A DNA stretch of 64,000 nucleotides from Fredinandcohnia quinoae (GTDB taxonomy: Bacteria > Bacillota > Bacilli > Bacillales > Bacillaceae_L), in assembly GCF_022427965.1 (NCBI RefSeq), contig NZ_JAKTTI010000001.1:124001-188000 (forward strand), in the 5' to 3' direction. The notes beneath the pieces were generated by a model. It saw only the letters and a program-made list of their open reading frames with translations, was not told the DNA's origin and did no database searches. Positions 9,915 through 17,974 of this stretch are shown piece after piece; position 1 is the stretch's first letter; each line of letters opens with the position of its first letter. Made by a program: the position numbers and the translations under genes.

Positions 9915-10577
9915 CTAATCGACAATCTTTGTTACCTTAATAATATTTGGAAGGGTTGATAATTCATCAATGACATCTTGATCAATATTTTGATCCACTT
10001 CAATTGTCATTAAAGCTTGCATGCCCTTTTCTTTTCTAGCCACTTCCATATGCCCTATATTAATCGCATACTTTGCCAATATATTAGCAACACCTGCTAT
10101 TGCACCATATCGATCATTATGGACGACGAGAATTGCTGGATGATTGCCAGAAAGTTTTAATTCGAAACCATTTAATTCAGTTATTTCAATTTTACCTCCG
10201 CCAATCGAAATACCGACAAGTTCTAATTCCCCATTATCGTCTCCAATATGAACCCTAGCAGTGTTAGGATGTTCAGTAACTGCAGTTTCTTCAACAAACG
10301 TTATTTCCATACCTGCTTTTTCTGCGATGTCTAAAGAGGTTTTAATTCTTTCATCAAATGTATCGTAATCCAGCAATCCACCCACGATCGCTACGTCAGT
10401 ACCATGACCCTTATACGTTTCTGCGAAAGAACCATAAAAAGAAATTTTTGCCCACTTTGGCTCACGATTAAATAGACTCCTTGCAACCCGTCCAATTCTT
10501 GCTGCTCCAGCAGTATGGGAACTTGAAGGGCCAATCATAACCGGACCTATTATATCAAACACACTTCTATATTTCAT
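9915..10577 (-). CDS. sdaAB: L-serine dehydratase, beta subunit (ACT domain)
   Basis: Regulatory partner of SdaAA. The 220-residue product starts MKYRSVFDIIGPVMIGPSSSHTAGA, the serine dehydratase beta signature, and carries a C-terminal ACT domain from about residue 145 (ILVVHNDRYGAIAGVANILAKYAINI) that may bind serine. The ATG at 10577 follows a GGAGG-type site. It is the first gene of sdaAB-sdaAA-recG. Confidence 0.95.
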   Translation of the reverse strand: MKYRSVFDIIGPVMIGPSSSHTAGAARIGRVARSLFNREPKWAKISFYGSFAETYKGHGTDVAIVGGLLDYDTFDERIKTSLDIAEKAGMEITFVEETAVTEHPNTARVHIGDDNGELELVGISIGGGKIEITELNGFELKLSGNHPAILVVHNDRYGAIAGVANILAKYAINIGHMEVARKEKGMQALMTIEVDQNIDQDVIDELSTLPNIIKVTKIVD

Positions 10578-10679
10578 ATTATCTCCCTCCTACATATTAT
10601 GGTCTATGGTGAAAGTTTGGACTTTGTTACAAATATTTCTTAAAAATCCTAAAAAATCCTTAATTCAACCGTATACGGC

Positions 10680-10708
10680 GAAATAGAAGGGGTTCACCCT
10701 TCTATTTC
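10680..10708. terminator. Inverted repeat after fakA, probable terminator
   Basis: Perfect 12-bp stem GAAATAGAAGGG / CCCTTCTATTTC with a 5-base loop, just past the fakA stop. There is no clean T run on the minus strand. A perfect palindrome CCGTATACGG adjoins it at 10669-10678. Confidence 0.5.
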
Positions 10709-10715
10709 TTTACTT

Positions 10716-12395
10716 TTATTCAATTGAGAAAATAAATGCATATAGTGGTTGCTTTCCATCATGAACCTCAACCTCTACATCCTCATATTTTTCTTCCAGA
10801 AATGCTACTAGAGAATCGACTTCATTCTTACTAGCATCTTCTCCATATATCACAGTAATAATTTCGTCATCTTCAGCAATTAAATTTGTTAATAATTCTT
10901 TTGCTGCATGGAGTTTATCCTTATCGGTAATGACAATTTTACCATCTGCTAGTCCCATAAAATCATCTTTTTCGATATCAATACCATCAATATTTGTATC
11001 ACGAACTGCATATGTGATTTGACCGGTTTTCACATGTGATAAGGAATCTTTCATTGCAGATTCAATGACCTCCAAATCACCTGCAGGATTGAATGCTAGT
11101 AATGCAGCCATCCCTTGTGGAACAGTTTTTGAAGGTACCACTATAACCTGTTCATCTACAACTGTTGCAGCTTGCTCTGCAGCCATAATAATATTTTTAT
11201 TATTTGGAAGAACAATATATTTCTCAGCATTTACAGATTTTATTGCCTTCACAATATCTTCGGTGCTAGGATTCATGGTTTGTCCACCTTCGATTACAGC
11301 GTGTGCACCAATACTTTTAAAAAGCTCTGTAATTCCTGAACCCATTGCAACAGTTATTATACCATATTTCTCTTTTTCCTTGCTAAAATTTTGAGTAGGG
11401 GCCTGAAGCCCTTTATCTTCATTAAGGATTGTAGTGTGTTGCTCACGCATATTCTCGATCTTCATATTTATTAGACTTCCATAACGTTGCCCATATGTTA
11501 ATACATCACCAGGTCGCTCTGAATGAATATGTACTTTTACAATATCATCATCGGAAATAACCAATAAAGAATCACCTAAATGACTTAAATCATTACGGAA
11601 TTTTTCTTCTGCAAACGGATTTTTATTTGTTTTTTCATCCTCAAATTTCACCATGAATTCCGTACAATAACCAAACACAATATCTTCGGTACTCATATGA
11701 CTTTGAACACTTTTATGATGTTCAGCATTTACCAATTCATTCATGGAAGGAGAAGAAATTTGCATCTCTGAAATCTTTTCACCTTTTAATTCTGCTAAGA
11801 AGCCTTCATATACGAGAAGAAGCCCTTGACCACCACTATCAACAACCCCTACCTCTTTTAAAACTGGTAATAAATCAGGCGTACGATTAAGGGATGCTTG
11901 TGCCTCTTTAACCACTTCAGTCATTAAAGCAACGAAATCTTTTTCTTTAGTTGCTACTTCAGTAGCGTGTTTCGCAGCATCCTTAGCAACAGTTAAAATA
12001 GTTCCTTCTACAGGCTTCATCACTGCCTTATATGCAGTTTCCACGCCATTTTGTAGTGCTTGGGCAAAATCAATAGTATTTATTATTTCCTTTTGTTCAA
12101 TTGCTTTGGAGAAACCTCTGAAAAGCTGTGATAAAATTACTCCAGAATTGCCTCTTGCTCCCATAAGTAATCCTCTTGCTAATGAAGATCCTACCTTTCC
12201 TATGTGAACTGAAACATTGTTCTTTACTTCTTTTGCACCAGATGTCATTGATAAATTCATATTTGTTCCTGTATCTCCATCTGGAACAGGGAAAACGTTA
12301 AGTGCATCAACCATTTTGGCATTATTAGATAAATGACTAGCACCTAATATCACCATCTCTGCAAAACGTTTTCCATCTAATGTAGTAATTGACAC
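10716..12395 (-). CDS. fakA: Fatty acid kinase catalytic subunit FakA (YloV, DhaL-type)
   Basis: ATP-dependent kinase that phosphorylates fatty acids presented by FakB/DegV proteins, feeding exogenous fatty acids to PlsY. The 559-residue product has an N-terminal DhaL-type nucleotide domain (about residues 8-200) with FPVPDGDTGTNM and GARGNSGVILSQ, a middle domain with conserved CTEFMVKFE, and a C-terminal EDD/DegV-like region. The start is GTG at 12395, with AGGAGG about eight bases upstream. It lies directly after yloU, as in other bacilli. B. subtilis named this gene yloV; the FakA role is from the family. Confidence 0.93.
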   Translation of the reverse strand: MSITTLDGKRFAEMVILGASHLSNNAKMVDALNVFPVPDGDTGTNMNLSMTSGAKEVKNNVSVHIGKVGSSLARGLLMGARGNSGVILSQLFRGFSKAIEQKEIINTIDFAQALQNGVETAYKAVMKPVEGTILTVAKDAAKHATEVATKEKDFVALMTEVVKEAQASLNRTPDLLPVLKEVGVVDSGGQGLLLVYEGFLAELKGEKISEMQISSPSMNELVNAEHHKSVQSHMSTEDIVFGYCTEFMVKFEDEKTNKNPFAEEKFRNDLSHLGDSLLVISDDDIVKVHIHSERPGDVLTYGQRYGSLINMKIENMREQHTTILNEDKGLQAPTQNFSKEKEKYGIITVAMGSGITELFKSIGAHAVIEGGQTMNPSTEDIVKAIKSVNAEKYIVLPNNKNIIMAAEQAATVVDEQVIVVPSKTVPQGMAALLAFNPAGDLEVIESAMKDSLSHVKTGQITYAVRDTNIDGIDIEKDDFMGLADGKIVITDKDKLHAAKELLTNLIAEDDEIITVIYGEDASKNEVDSLVAFLEEKYEDVEVEVHDGKQPLYAFIFSIE

Positions 12396-12411
12396 TAAAA
12401 TTTCCTCCTCT

Positions 12412-12774
12412 TTACGGGTTCGTTACACGAACTCCTTGCACGTAAATATTAACCGAGTCAACGACTAGTCCTGCCGTTTGGTCTAATGTATATTTCACCT
12501 TTGTTTGTACATTATGGGCAATCTCTGAAATTTTCGTTCCATAACTTACAATAATATACATATCAATATGTACCTCATCATTTTCTTGACGGACAATAAT
12601 TCCACGGGTAAAGTTTTCTTTACGTAAAAGCTCAGAAATTCCATCTTTTAATTGCTTTTTTGATGCCATCCCAACGATTCCATAACAGTCGATTGCAGCT
12701 CCTCCAGCAATTGTTGCAATTACCTCGTTAGATATATCAATTTGACCAAATTTCGTTTTTAATTCGATGGACAT
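12412..12774 (-). CDS. yloU: Asp23/Gls24 family protein YloU
   Basis: Small envelope-stress-type protein of the Asp23 family, 120 residues, with the conserved GxVDIS/EVIATIAGGAAxxCxGIVGM start and a VYIVVxYG-like central strand (here MYIIVSYGTKI). The molecular role is not settled in the family. ATG at 12774 follows a GAGGGGG site. It leads the yloU-fakA pair and is divergent from rpmB across a 270-base region. Confidence 0.9.
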   Translation of the reverse strand: MSIELKTKFGQIDISNEVIATIAGGAAIDCYGIVGMASKKQLKDGISELLRKENFTRGIIVRQENDEVHIDMYIIVSYGTKISEIAHNVQTKVKYTLDQTAGLVVDSVNIYVQGVRVTNP

Positions 12775-13044
12775 ATCAGTTCCCCCTCTAGAAAATTGTA
12801 CCTCTTGGCTATAGTCATTTTACTATAAGATAACAGTTTTTAAAAGTAATTACTGTATAATGACCGAATATGTATTATTCGGTATTATTATACATCGTTA
12901 TAAATTTTCTATGTCAAGTATTTTTTCTTGAAAGCAACACGTTTTGCTATTGCATTATCACTTTAGGTATGGTAAATTATAAAAGTATTTCTATGAACAT
13001 TTAAATTCATGAATGTTGTTATTGTAAGTAAGGAGGGAAATAGA
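12775..13044. promoter_or_regulatory. Divergent yloU / rpmB control region
   Basis: Noncoding region of 270 bases. For rpmB (plus) I see TTGCTA (12944-12949) with TATGGT (12968-12973), spacer 18, or TTGCAT (12950-12955) with TAAATT (12973-12978), spacer 17. A perfect dyad ACCGAATA / TATTCGGT with a 5-base loop occupies 12863-12883. On the minus strand a weak TTACTT/TATAGT pair with a 16-base spacer could serve yloU. None of these is certain. Confidence 0.45.
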
Positions 13045-13233
13045 ATGGCACGTAAATGTGTAATCACTGGAAGAAAAACAACTACTGGTAACGCTCGTTC
13101 TCATGCGATGAATGCAAATAGACGCACATGGGGAGCTAACCTTCAAAAAGTACGTATATTAGTTGATGGTAAACCAAAACGCGTCTATGTTTCAGCAAGA
13201 GCTCTTAAATCTGGTAAAGTTGAGCGTGTATAA
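13045..13233 (+). CDS. rpmB: 50S ribosomal protein L28
   Basis: Ribosomal large-subunit protein, 62 residues, very basic, beginning [16 protein letters not shown]. The start ATG at 13045 follows AGGAGGG at 13031-13037; an upstream in-frame ATG at 13009 would add 12 residues absent from the family and lacks a site. Only one cysteine remains in the N-terminal motif, so this is a zinc-free form. It is one of two plus-strand genes here and is convergent with spoVM. Confidence 0.97.
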   Translation: MARKCVITGRKTTTGNARSHAMNANRRTWGANLQKVRILVDGKPKRVYVSARALKSGKVERV

Positions 13234-13258
13234 TAAATTAAATTGAAACTGGATTCCA

Positions 13259-13291
13259 TTAAAAAAAGCACCTATCTGACGGTGCTTTTTT
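13259..13291 (+). terminator. Bidirectional terminator between rpmB and spoVM
   Basis: AAAAAAGCACC, loop TATCTGAC, GGTGCTTTTTT: a strong stem flanked by A and T runs on both sides, able to end rpmB and spoVM transcripts. Confidence 0.9.
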
Positions 13292-13293
13292 TA

Positions 13294-13374
13294 TTATCCC
13301 TTTTTAAATGATCCTAACATTGCACGGACGATACCGCCCAAGAACTTTGGTAATTTAATCGTATAGAATTTCAT
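13294..13374 (-). CDS. spoVM: Stage V sporulation protein M (26 residues)
   Basis: Amphipathic peptide that senses the convex forespore membrane and anchors the spore-coat ATPase SpoIVA. The frame encodes 26 residues beginning MKFYTIKLPKFLGGIV and ending RAMLGSFKKG; it is the same length as B. subtilis SpoVM and keeps Pro9, known to be important there. The start ATG (13372-13374) is preceded by GAGGAGGGAAAG. Position next to rpmB is conserved. In B. subtilis it is made in the mother cell under SigE; a SigE-like promoter candidate lies at 13454-13482. It is shorter than normal gene-calling cut-offs. Confidence 0.95.
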   Translation of the reverse strand: MKFYTIKLPKFLGGIVRAMLGSFKKG

Positions 13375-13453
13375 ACTTTCCCTCCTCAAATGCAATATCC
13401 ACGTACCTTGTAAATAAAATCATTTCTATATCATAATATTCAGGTAAGAAAAA

Positions 13454-13482
13454 ATTGTACCATCGCATATAAAATAATTATG
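13454..13482 (-). promoter_or_regulatory. Candidate SigE promoter of spoVM
   Basis: Minus strand has CATAATT (13476-13482), a 14-base spacer and GGTACAAT (13454-13461), close to the SigE pattern of an ATA-type -35 and CATACAAT-type -10. It is about 80 bases before the spoVM start. The region is AT-rich, so chance matches are likely. Confidence 0.35.
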
Positions 13483-13596
13483 GATAAAGAAAATTTCTAT
13501 TTACCATCATTAATATGCCATTTTTCATGAAAAAAGTACTTTTATATAAGTTCATTTACTTAAACATAGTATGGAAGGTTGTTTATTATGACAATT

Positions 13597-13627
13597 AAAA
13601 AATAAAAAAGAACAGCCTGCACTGTTC
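13597..13627 (-). terminator. Terminator after rpe
   Basis: Minus strand: GAACAG, loop TGCAGG, CTGTTC followed by TTTTTTATTTTTT. It ends the long yicC-to-rpe operon just past the rpe stop. Confidence 0.85.
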
Positions 13628-13634
13628 CATAAAA

Positions 13635-14288
13635 TCACTTACTGCATCCTCGTATAAGTGATATAGCTTTTTTTCGATCTGTTTGATTATATACTGCTGA
13701 ACCCGCTACTAAAACATTCGCTCCAGCTGATATACATAATTTAGCCGTTTCTTCATTAACACCACCATCGACCTCAATCTCAATGGATAAATTCCTCTCT
13801 TTTACCAGCCCTGAAATTTCTTGAATTTTTGGAAGAACAGATTTGATAAATGCTTGTCCTCCAAACCCTGGATTCACTGTCATCAATAACACAAGGTCGA
13901 TATCATCAATAATATGTAAGATTGATTGTAGTGAAGTAGCTGGATTCAATACAACCCCAGCTTTTACACCAAATGACTTAATTAATTGAATTGTTCGATG
14001 AAGATGAGGACACGCCTCAACATGAACAGAGATATAGTCTGCACCAGCCTTTGCAAATGCAGGAATATATTGATCTGGATTTTCTATCATCAAATGAACA
14101 TCTAATGGTAGAGATGTTATCGGGCGAACCGCTTCAACAATAAGGGGACCAATTGTAATATTTGGAACAAAATGACCATCCATAACATCAATATGAATAT
14201 AATCTGCTCCACCATTTTCTACATCGATGATCTCCTCAGCAAGTTTTGAAAAATTTGCTGAAAGAATAGAGGGTGCTATTTTAATCAT
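13635..14288 (-). CDS. rpe: Ribulose-phosphate 3-epimerase
   Basis: Interconverts ribulose-5-phosphate and xylulose-5-phosphate in the pentose phosphate pathway. The 217-residue TIM barrel has APSILSANF at the N-terminus, the metal-site HIDVMDGHFVPN, MTVNPGFGGQ and EVDGGV. The start ATG at 14288 (MIKIAPSIL) was chosen over the longer frame at 14327 because of GAGGT upstream and the family length. It begins four bases after the rsgA stop. Confidence 0.96.
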   Translation of the reverse strand: MIKIAPSILSANFSKLAEEIIDVENGGADYIHIDVMDGHFVPNITIGPLIVEAVRPITSLPLDVHLMIENPDQYIPAFAKAGADYISVHVEACPHLHRTIQLIKSFGVKAGVVLNPATSLQSILHIIDDIDLVLLMTVNPGFGGQAFIKSVLPKIQEISGLVKERNLSIEIEVDGGVNEETAKLCISAGANVLVAGSAVYNQTDRKKAISLIRGCSK

Positions 14289-14292
14289 TCCA

Positions 14293-15177
14293 TTAGTACC
14301 TCGGCTTTCTATCTTTAATTTCTTCAAAAAAACTTTGATAATGATTATAACGAAATTGTTCGATTTCTTTAGTGCTAAGCGCTTCTATGACTGCACATTT
14401 TGGTTCAGAGGTGTGAGTGCATCCCCTAAACTTGCATTTTGCCCCTATTCGATAAATCTCCGGGAAGCAATAAGACAATTCACCAGCCTCTATATTTAAA
14501 AACTCAAGTGAACTAAATCCTGGTGTATCGGCAACATAGCCTTCACCTATTTGAATTAGCTCTACATGTCTTGTCGTATGTTTTCCCCTTCCTAAAGATG
14601 TTGAAATATCATCTGTCTTCAAATCTAAGTCTGGACGCAAAACATTTAACAATGAAGATTTTCCAACCCCTGATTGACCTGCAATTACAGAAATCTGGTT
14701 ATTCAAATGGGGTTGTAAGTTATATAGGCTATCCTTTTCCTTTGTAGAGGATAAAATGACCTCGTATCCAATTTTTCTATAAATAGAAGCATAATTTTGT
14801 ATAGCATGCATTTCTTCACTTGTTGTTAAATCAGTTTTACTTATACAAATAATTGGTTTAATTTCACTTGATTCAACTAAAACAAGGAAGCGATCTAATA
14901 ATAATGTACTAAATTCGGGTTCAACAGCAGAAAAAACGAGAACTGCCTGATCAACATTGGCAATCGGGGGGCGAATTAATTCATTATGCCTTTCAATAAC
15001 TTCCAAAATATACCCTTCGGTTTCATTTTCAGCTTGATAAACGACATTATCACCAACCAAAGGAGTAATCTTATTTTTTCGAAATACTCCTCTTCCTCGA
15101 CACTGTGTAATTGTACCATCATCACTTAGAACATAATAAAAACCGCTTAACGCCTTAATAATTTTGCCTTCAGGCAT
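14293..15177 (-). CDS. rsgA: Ribosome small-subunit-dependent GTPase RsgA (CpgA/YloQ)
   Basis: Circularly permuted GTPase that checks 30S subunit maturation; in B. subtilis it is called CpgA and is phosphorylated by PrkC. The 294-residue product has an OB fold (residues 1-70), G4-like SKTD near 113, P-loop GQSGVGKSS at 167-175, DTPG, and a zinc knuckle CKFRGCTH...C near the C-terminus. The start ATG at 15177 (MPEGKIIKAL) has AAGGAG upstream; the longer frame from 15204 was rejected. Its place directly after prkC agrees with the kinase-substrate link. Confidence 0.96.
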   Translation of the reverse strand: MPEGKIIKALSGFYYVLSDDGTITQCRGRGVFRKNKITPLVGDNVVYQAENETEGYILEVIERHNELIRPPIANVDQAVLVFSAVEPEFSTLLLDRFLVLVESSEIKPIICISKTDLTTSEEMHAIQNYASIYRKIGYEVILSSTKEKDSLYNLQPHLNNQISVIAGQSGVGKSSLLNVLRPDLDLKTDDISTSLGRGKHTTRHVELIQIGEGYVADTPGFSSLEFLNIEAGELSYCFPEIYRIGAKCKFRGCTHTSEPKCAVIEALSTKEIEQFRYNHYQSFFEEIKDRKPRY

Positions 15178-15222
15178 AGTTTCACTCCTTGTTTGTTTTA
15201 TCAATAATACAAAGAAAACAAT

Positions 15223-15247
15223 TAGTGGAGATTTTTAATCTCCACTA
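15223..15247 (-). terminator. Stem-loop between prkC and rsgA
   Basis: Perfect 11-bp stem TAGTGGAGATT / AATCTCCACTA with a 3-base loop, followed on the minus strand by ATTGTTTTCTTTG. Probably a partial terminator lowering rsgA-rpe expression relative to prkC. Confidence 0.65.
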
Positions 15248-15264
15248 CAGCTTTAAATGTTCTC

Positions 15265-17214
15265 TTATTGAGAATATTGAATAACTTCTTCCTGATCTAG
15301 TCTCCCATCAATTAATACCATATATTGCGCAACCCCATCTGGATTGATTTCAAACTGTAACGTAATGGTTGTTGTGCTTGCAATATCAAATTCTTCCGCT
15401 ACCTCTAGTGTCGGATGTCCGGCATCTTGTATCTTAATTTGTACTTTCTGAGTCGTACCTTCTTCTCCACTATATGGTATGGTGATTTTTCTTTCTACTT
15501 TCTTTGGCTCTTTTGGTTCTTTGCCTTTTGACATGATTACCTTTACACTGGCGCCCTTCTGCATTTCCGTTCCCTGTGCAGGTGATTGACTAATAACTAA
15601 TCCAGCTTCAACGCTATCATCGTACACTTGTTCTGTATAATCAATATTTAATCCGACTTCCTTAGCATAGTCATTAATTCCTTTTACATTATAACCCTTT
15701 AAATCTCTTAATTTTATCGTTTCTGGTCCTTTACTTACTTTGAAGATAACCTCGGTTTCCTCAGGAACAACCTCCTCACCCTCTTTTATTGATTGCTCTA
15801 GGATGGTACCGTACGAGCTTTCATCATGTACCCATTCTTCATGTACATTTAAATATTGATCTAACCTATCTTTTACATCATCTATATTTTCATCTACATA
15901 ATTCTCGAACTTCTCTTTCTTCTTACCAGTACTTTCGTATATCGTAATTACGGCTTTTTCTTTCGTCTCAGTGCCTGCCTTCGGATTTGTACGAATGACA
16001 TATCCTTCTGGTACCTCATCATCAACTTTTTTAATTACTTCACCTATTTCAAAGCCCTCTTCACGAAGGATTTTCACAGCTTCATCATATTCTTTATTTT
16101 CTACATTTGGTACAGTTACATCCTCAGGAAGAAATAAAGAAGGGATGATTGTAACAGCAGAAATCCCTGCTGCAATAATTAAAAAGAAAATGACTGCTAA
16201 AGTAATTAATACTTTACTTTTCTTTTTTTTCGGCTTTTTGCTATCAGCATCCATATTGTTTGCTTTTTTGGGTGAATCTCTTACAATTGTGTCATTTGTT
16301 TTTAGTAGATGATCATCATCTTTAATAATTGGAATTGCCTTTGTAATTTGATCATCCGTTGAAGGGATCACAAACTTTTTTTCATTTATACGGTCTGGAT
16401 ATAATGCTGTATGTAAATCTGCTTCCATCTCATCTGCAGAATCATAACGATAAAATGGATCTTTCGCAGTTGATTTTAAAATGATATTTTCTACGCTTTG
16501 CGGTATTGTAGAATTCCATCTTCTTGGCGAGGGTGTTTCAGATTGTAAATGCTTTAAGGCAATCGATACTGCGGACTCACCCTCAAAGGGAACTCTCCCC
16601 GTTAAAAGCTCAAACATAACGATACCCAACGAATAAATATCTGATTTTCTGGTAGACATTCCACCTCTTGCTTGTTCAGGAGATAAATAATGAACAGAAC
16701 CTAAGACAGAATTTGTTTGCGTGATTGTTGTCGAGCTAAGTGCTACTGCGATTCCGAAATCCGTTACTTTAACCGTTCCATTACGGTCGATTAGAATATT
16801 TTGCGGTTTTATATCCCGATGAACAATTTGATTATGATGAGCATGTGATATTGCAGAAGCAAGTTGTTCCATAATATTTAATGCTTCTCTTGGATGTAAT
16901 GGTGCATGCCTCTGAATATACTGCTTTAACGTTTGACCATCAACATATTCCATTACAATATAGTAAATATCATCCTCTTCACCCACATCATAAATACTTA
17001 CGATATTTGGATGGGCAAGACTTGTTGCAGAATGCGCTTCCCTACGGAAGCGTTTAATGAATTCTTCATCATTTGAGAAGTCTAAGCGAAGAACTTTTAT
17101 GGCTACATCTCGTTCTAAGATAATATCTCTTGCAAGATATACATTAGCCATTCCTCCTCCGCCAATTACTTCAATTATTTTATATCGTCCACTTAATCGT
17201 CTACCGATGAGCAT
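15265..17214 (-). CDS. prkC: Membrane Ser/Thr protein kinase PrkC with PASTA domains
   Basis: Hanks-type kinase that senses peptidoglycan fragments and phosphorylates translation and cell-wall proteins; also involved in germination in B. subtilis. The 649-residue product has a kinase domain at residues 11-271 with the VAIK lysine at 40, HRDIKPQN at 132-139 and DFG at 152-154, and a Thr-rich activation loop around 162-167 (TTITQT). A basic stretch KKPKKKKSK precedes one membrane helix at about 335-358. Three PASTA repeats follow, from 366 to about 575, then an extra C-terminal beta-rich domain. It starts five bases after the prpC stop and forms the classical phosphatase-kinase pair. Confidence 0.96.
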   Translation of the reverse strand: MLIGRRLSGRYKIIEVIGGGGMANVYLARDIILERDVAIKVLRLDFSNDEEFIKRFRREAHSATSLAHPNIVSIYDVGEEDDIYYIVMEYVDGQTLKQYIQRHAPLHPREALNIMEQLASAISHAHHNQIVHRDIKPQNILIDRNGTVKVTDFGIAVALSSTTITQTNSVLGSVHYLSPEQARGGMSTRKSDIYSLGIVMFELLTGRVPFEGESAVSIALKHLQSETPSPRRWNSTIPQSVENIILKSTAKDPFYRYDSADEMEADLHTALYPDRINEKKFVIPSTDDQITKAIPIIKDDDHLLKTNDTIVRDSPKKANNMDADSKKPKKKKSKVLITLAVIFFLIIAAGISAVTIIPSLFLPEDVTVPNVENKEYDEAVKILREEGFEIGEVIKKVDDEVPEGYVIRTNPKAGTETKEKAVITIYESTGKKKEKFENYVDENIDDVKDRLDQYLNVHEEWVHDESSYGTILEQSIKEGEEVVPEETEVIFKVSKGPETIKLRDLKGYNVKGINDYAKEVGLNIDYTEQVYDDSVEAGLVISQSPAQGTEMQKGASVKVIMSKGKEPKEPKKVERKITIPYSGEEGTTQKVQIKIQDAGHPTLEVAEEFDIASTTTITLQFEINPDGVAQYMVLIDGRLDQEEVIQYSQ

Positions 17215-17219
17215 ACCCT

Positions 17220-17969
17220 CTACTCACCTTCACTTTCAGATGAAAAATCAATAATAATTAATGTAATATTATCTTCGCCACCATAATCATTCGCTAATTG
17301 TATTAGATGTTCTCCCTTTTGTTCGATACTTAGATTATTTTCAAGAATAGTTATCATCTCGTTATCTGAAACTTTATTAGAAAGACCATCTGAACAAATA
17401 AGGAGGTAATCTCCTTCTTCTAGAATGAGTGTTTTAAGATCCATGTTAACACTCGGTTCTGTACCAAGTGCACGGATAACTACATTTTTTCTTGGATGAT
17501 GTTCAGCATCTTCTCTTGAAATATGACCTGAACGAACAAGTTCGTTAACAAGTGAGTGGTCCTCTGTTATTTGCTTAAAACCGCTCATATTTAATACATA
17601 ACAACGACTATCGCCAATATGTGCTAGCGATGAAAATTGGGGAGTACATATAGCAGCAATAACCGTAGTACCCATCCCTTTGCATTCAACATTTTCCTGT
17701 GAATGATTGTACAAGTTTTCATTCACCTGTGTGATATGATTTTCTAACCATTGCTCTGCTGCTTCTGAAGTATCAATACGATCTGTCTCTTCCCAAAATT
17801 TTTGTAGTAAGGAGGTGGTCATACTACTAGCTACATCACCAGCAGCATGACCTCCCATTCCATCTGCTACAGTAGCTAGCATTTGACCTGATTTGTTATA
17901 AAACACACCACAACTATCTTCGTTCAACCGTCTTACTTTTCCCCGATTTGTTAAATAAATTGAATTCAT
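17220..17969 (-). CDS. prpC: PP2C-type Ser/Thr protein phosphatase PrpC
   Basis: Metal-dependent phosphatase that reverses PrkC phosphorylation. The 249-residue product carries the PPM motifs NEDS, VADGMGGH, HIGDSRCY, LICSDGLSNK and GGEDN, which supply the metal aspartates. I take the ATG at 17969 because GAGGTG lies at a proper distance; the GTG at 17978 overlaps that site, although it would overlap the rlmN stop as GTGA. Its place between rlmN and prkC is conserved in Firmicutes. Confidence 0.95.
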   Translation of the reverse strand: MNSIYLTNRGKVRRLNEDSCGVFYNKSGQMLATVADGMGGHAAGDVASSMTTSLLQKFWEETDRIDTSEAAEQWLENHITQVNENLYNHSQENVECKGMGTTVIAAICTPQFSSLAHIGDSRCYVLNMSGFKQITEDHSLVNELVRSGHISREDAEHHPRKNVVIRALGTEPSVNMDLKTLILEEGDYLLICSDGLSNKVSDNEMITILENNLSIEQKGEHLIQLANDYGGEDNITLIIIDFSSESEGE

Positions 17970-17974
17970 TCGTT

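Larger units (their letters stand above)
13375..13634. other. Noncoding region where thiN lies in B. subtilis
   Basis: About 260 AT-rich bases between rpe and spoVM. I find no frame resembling thiamine pyrophosphokinase. It contains the rpe terminator and the candidate spoVM promoter, and nothing else I can support. Confidence 0.7.

Noticed and set aside
12301-13400. Possible CRISPR or tandem repeat in the AT-rich yloU-rpmB gap
   Set aside because: Only a single dyad is present; there are no regularly spaced direct repeats here or elsewhere in the window.
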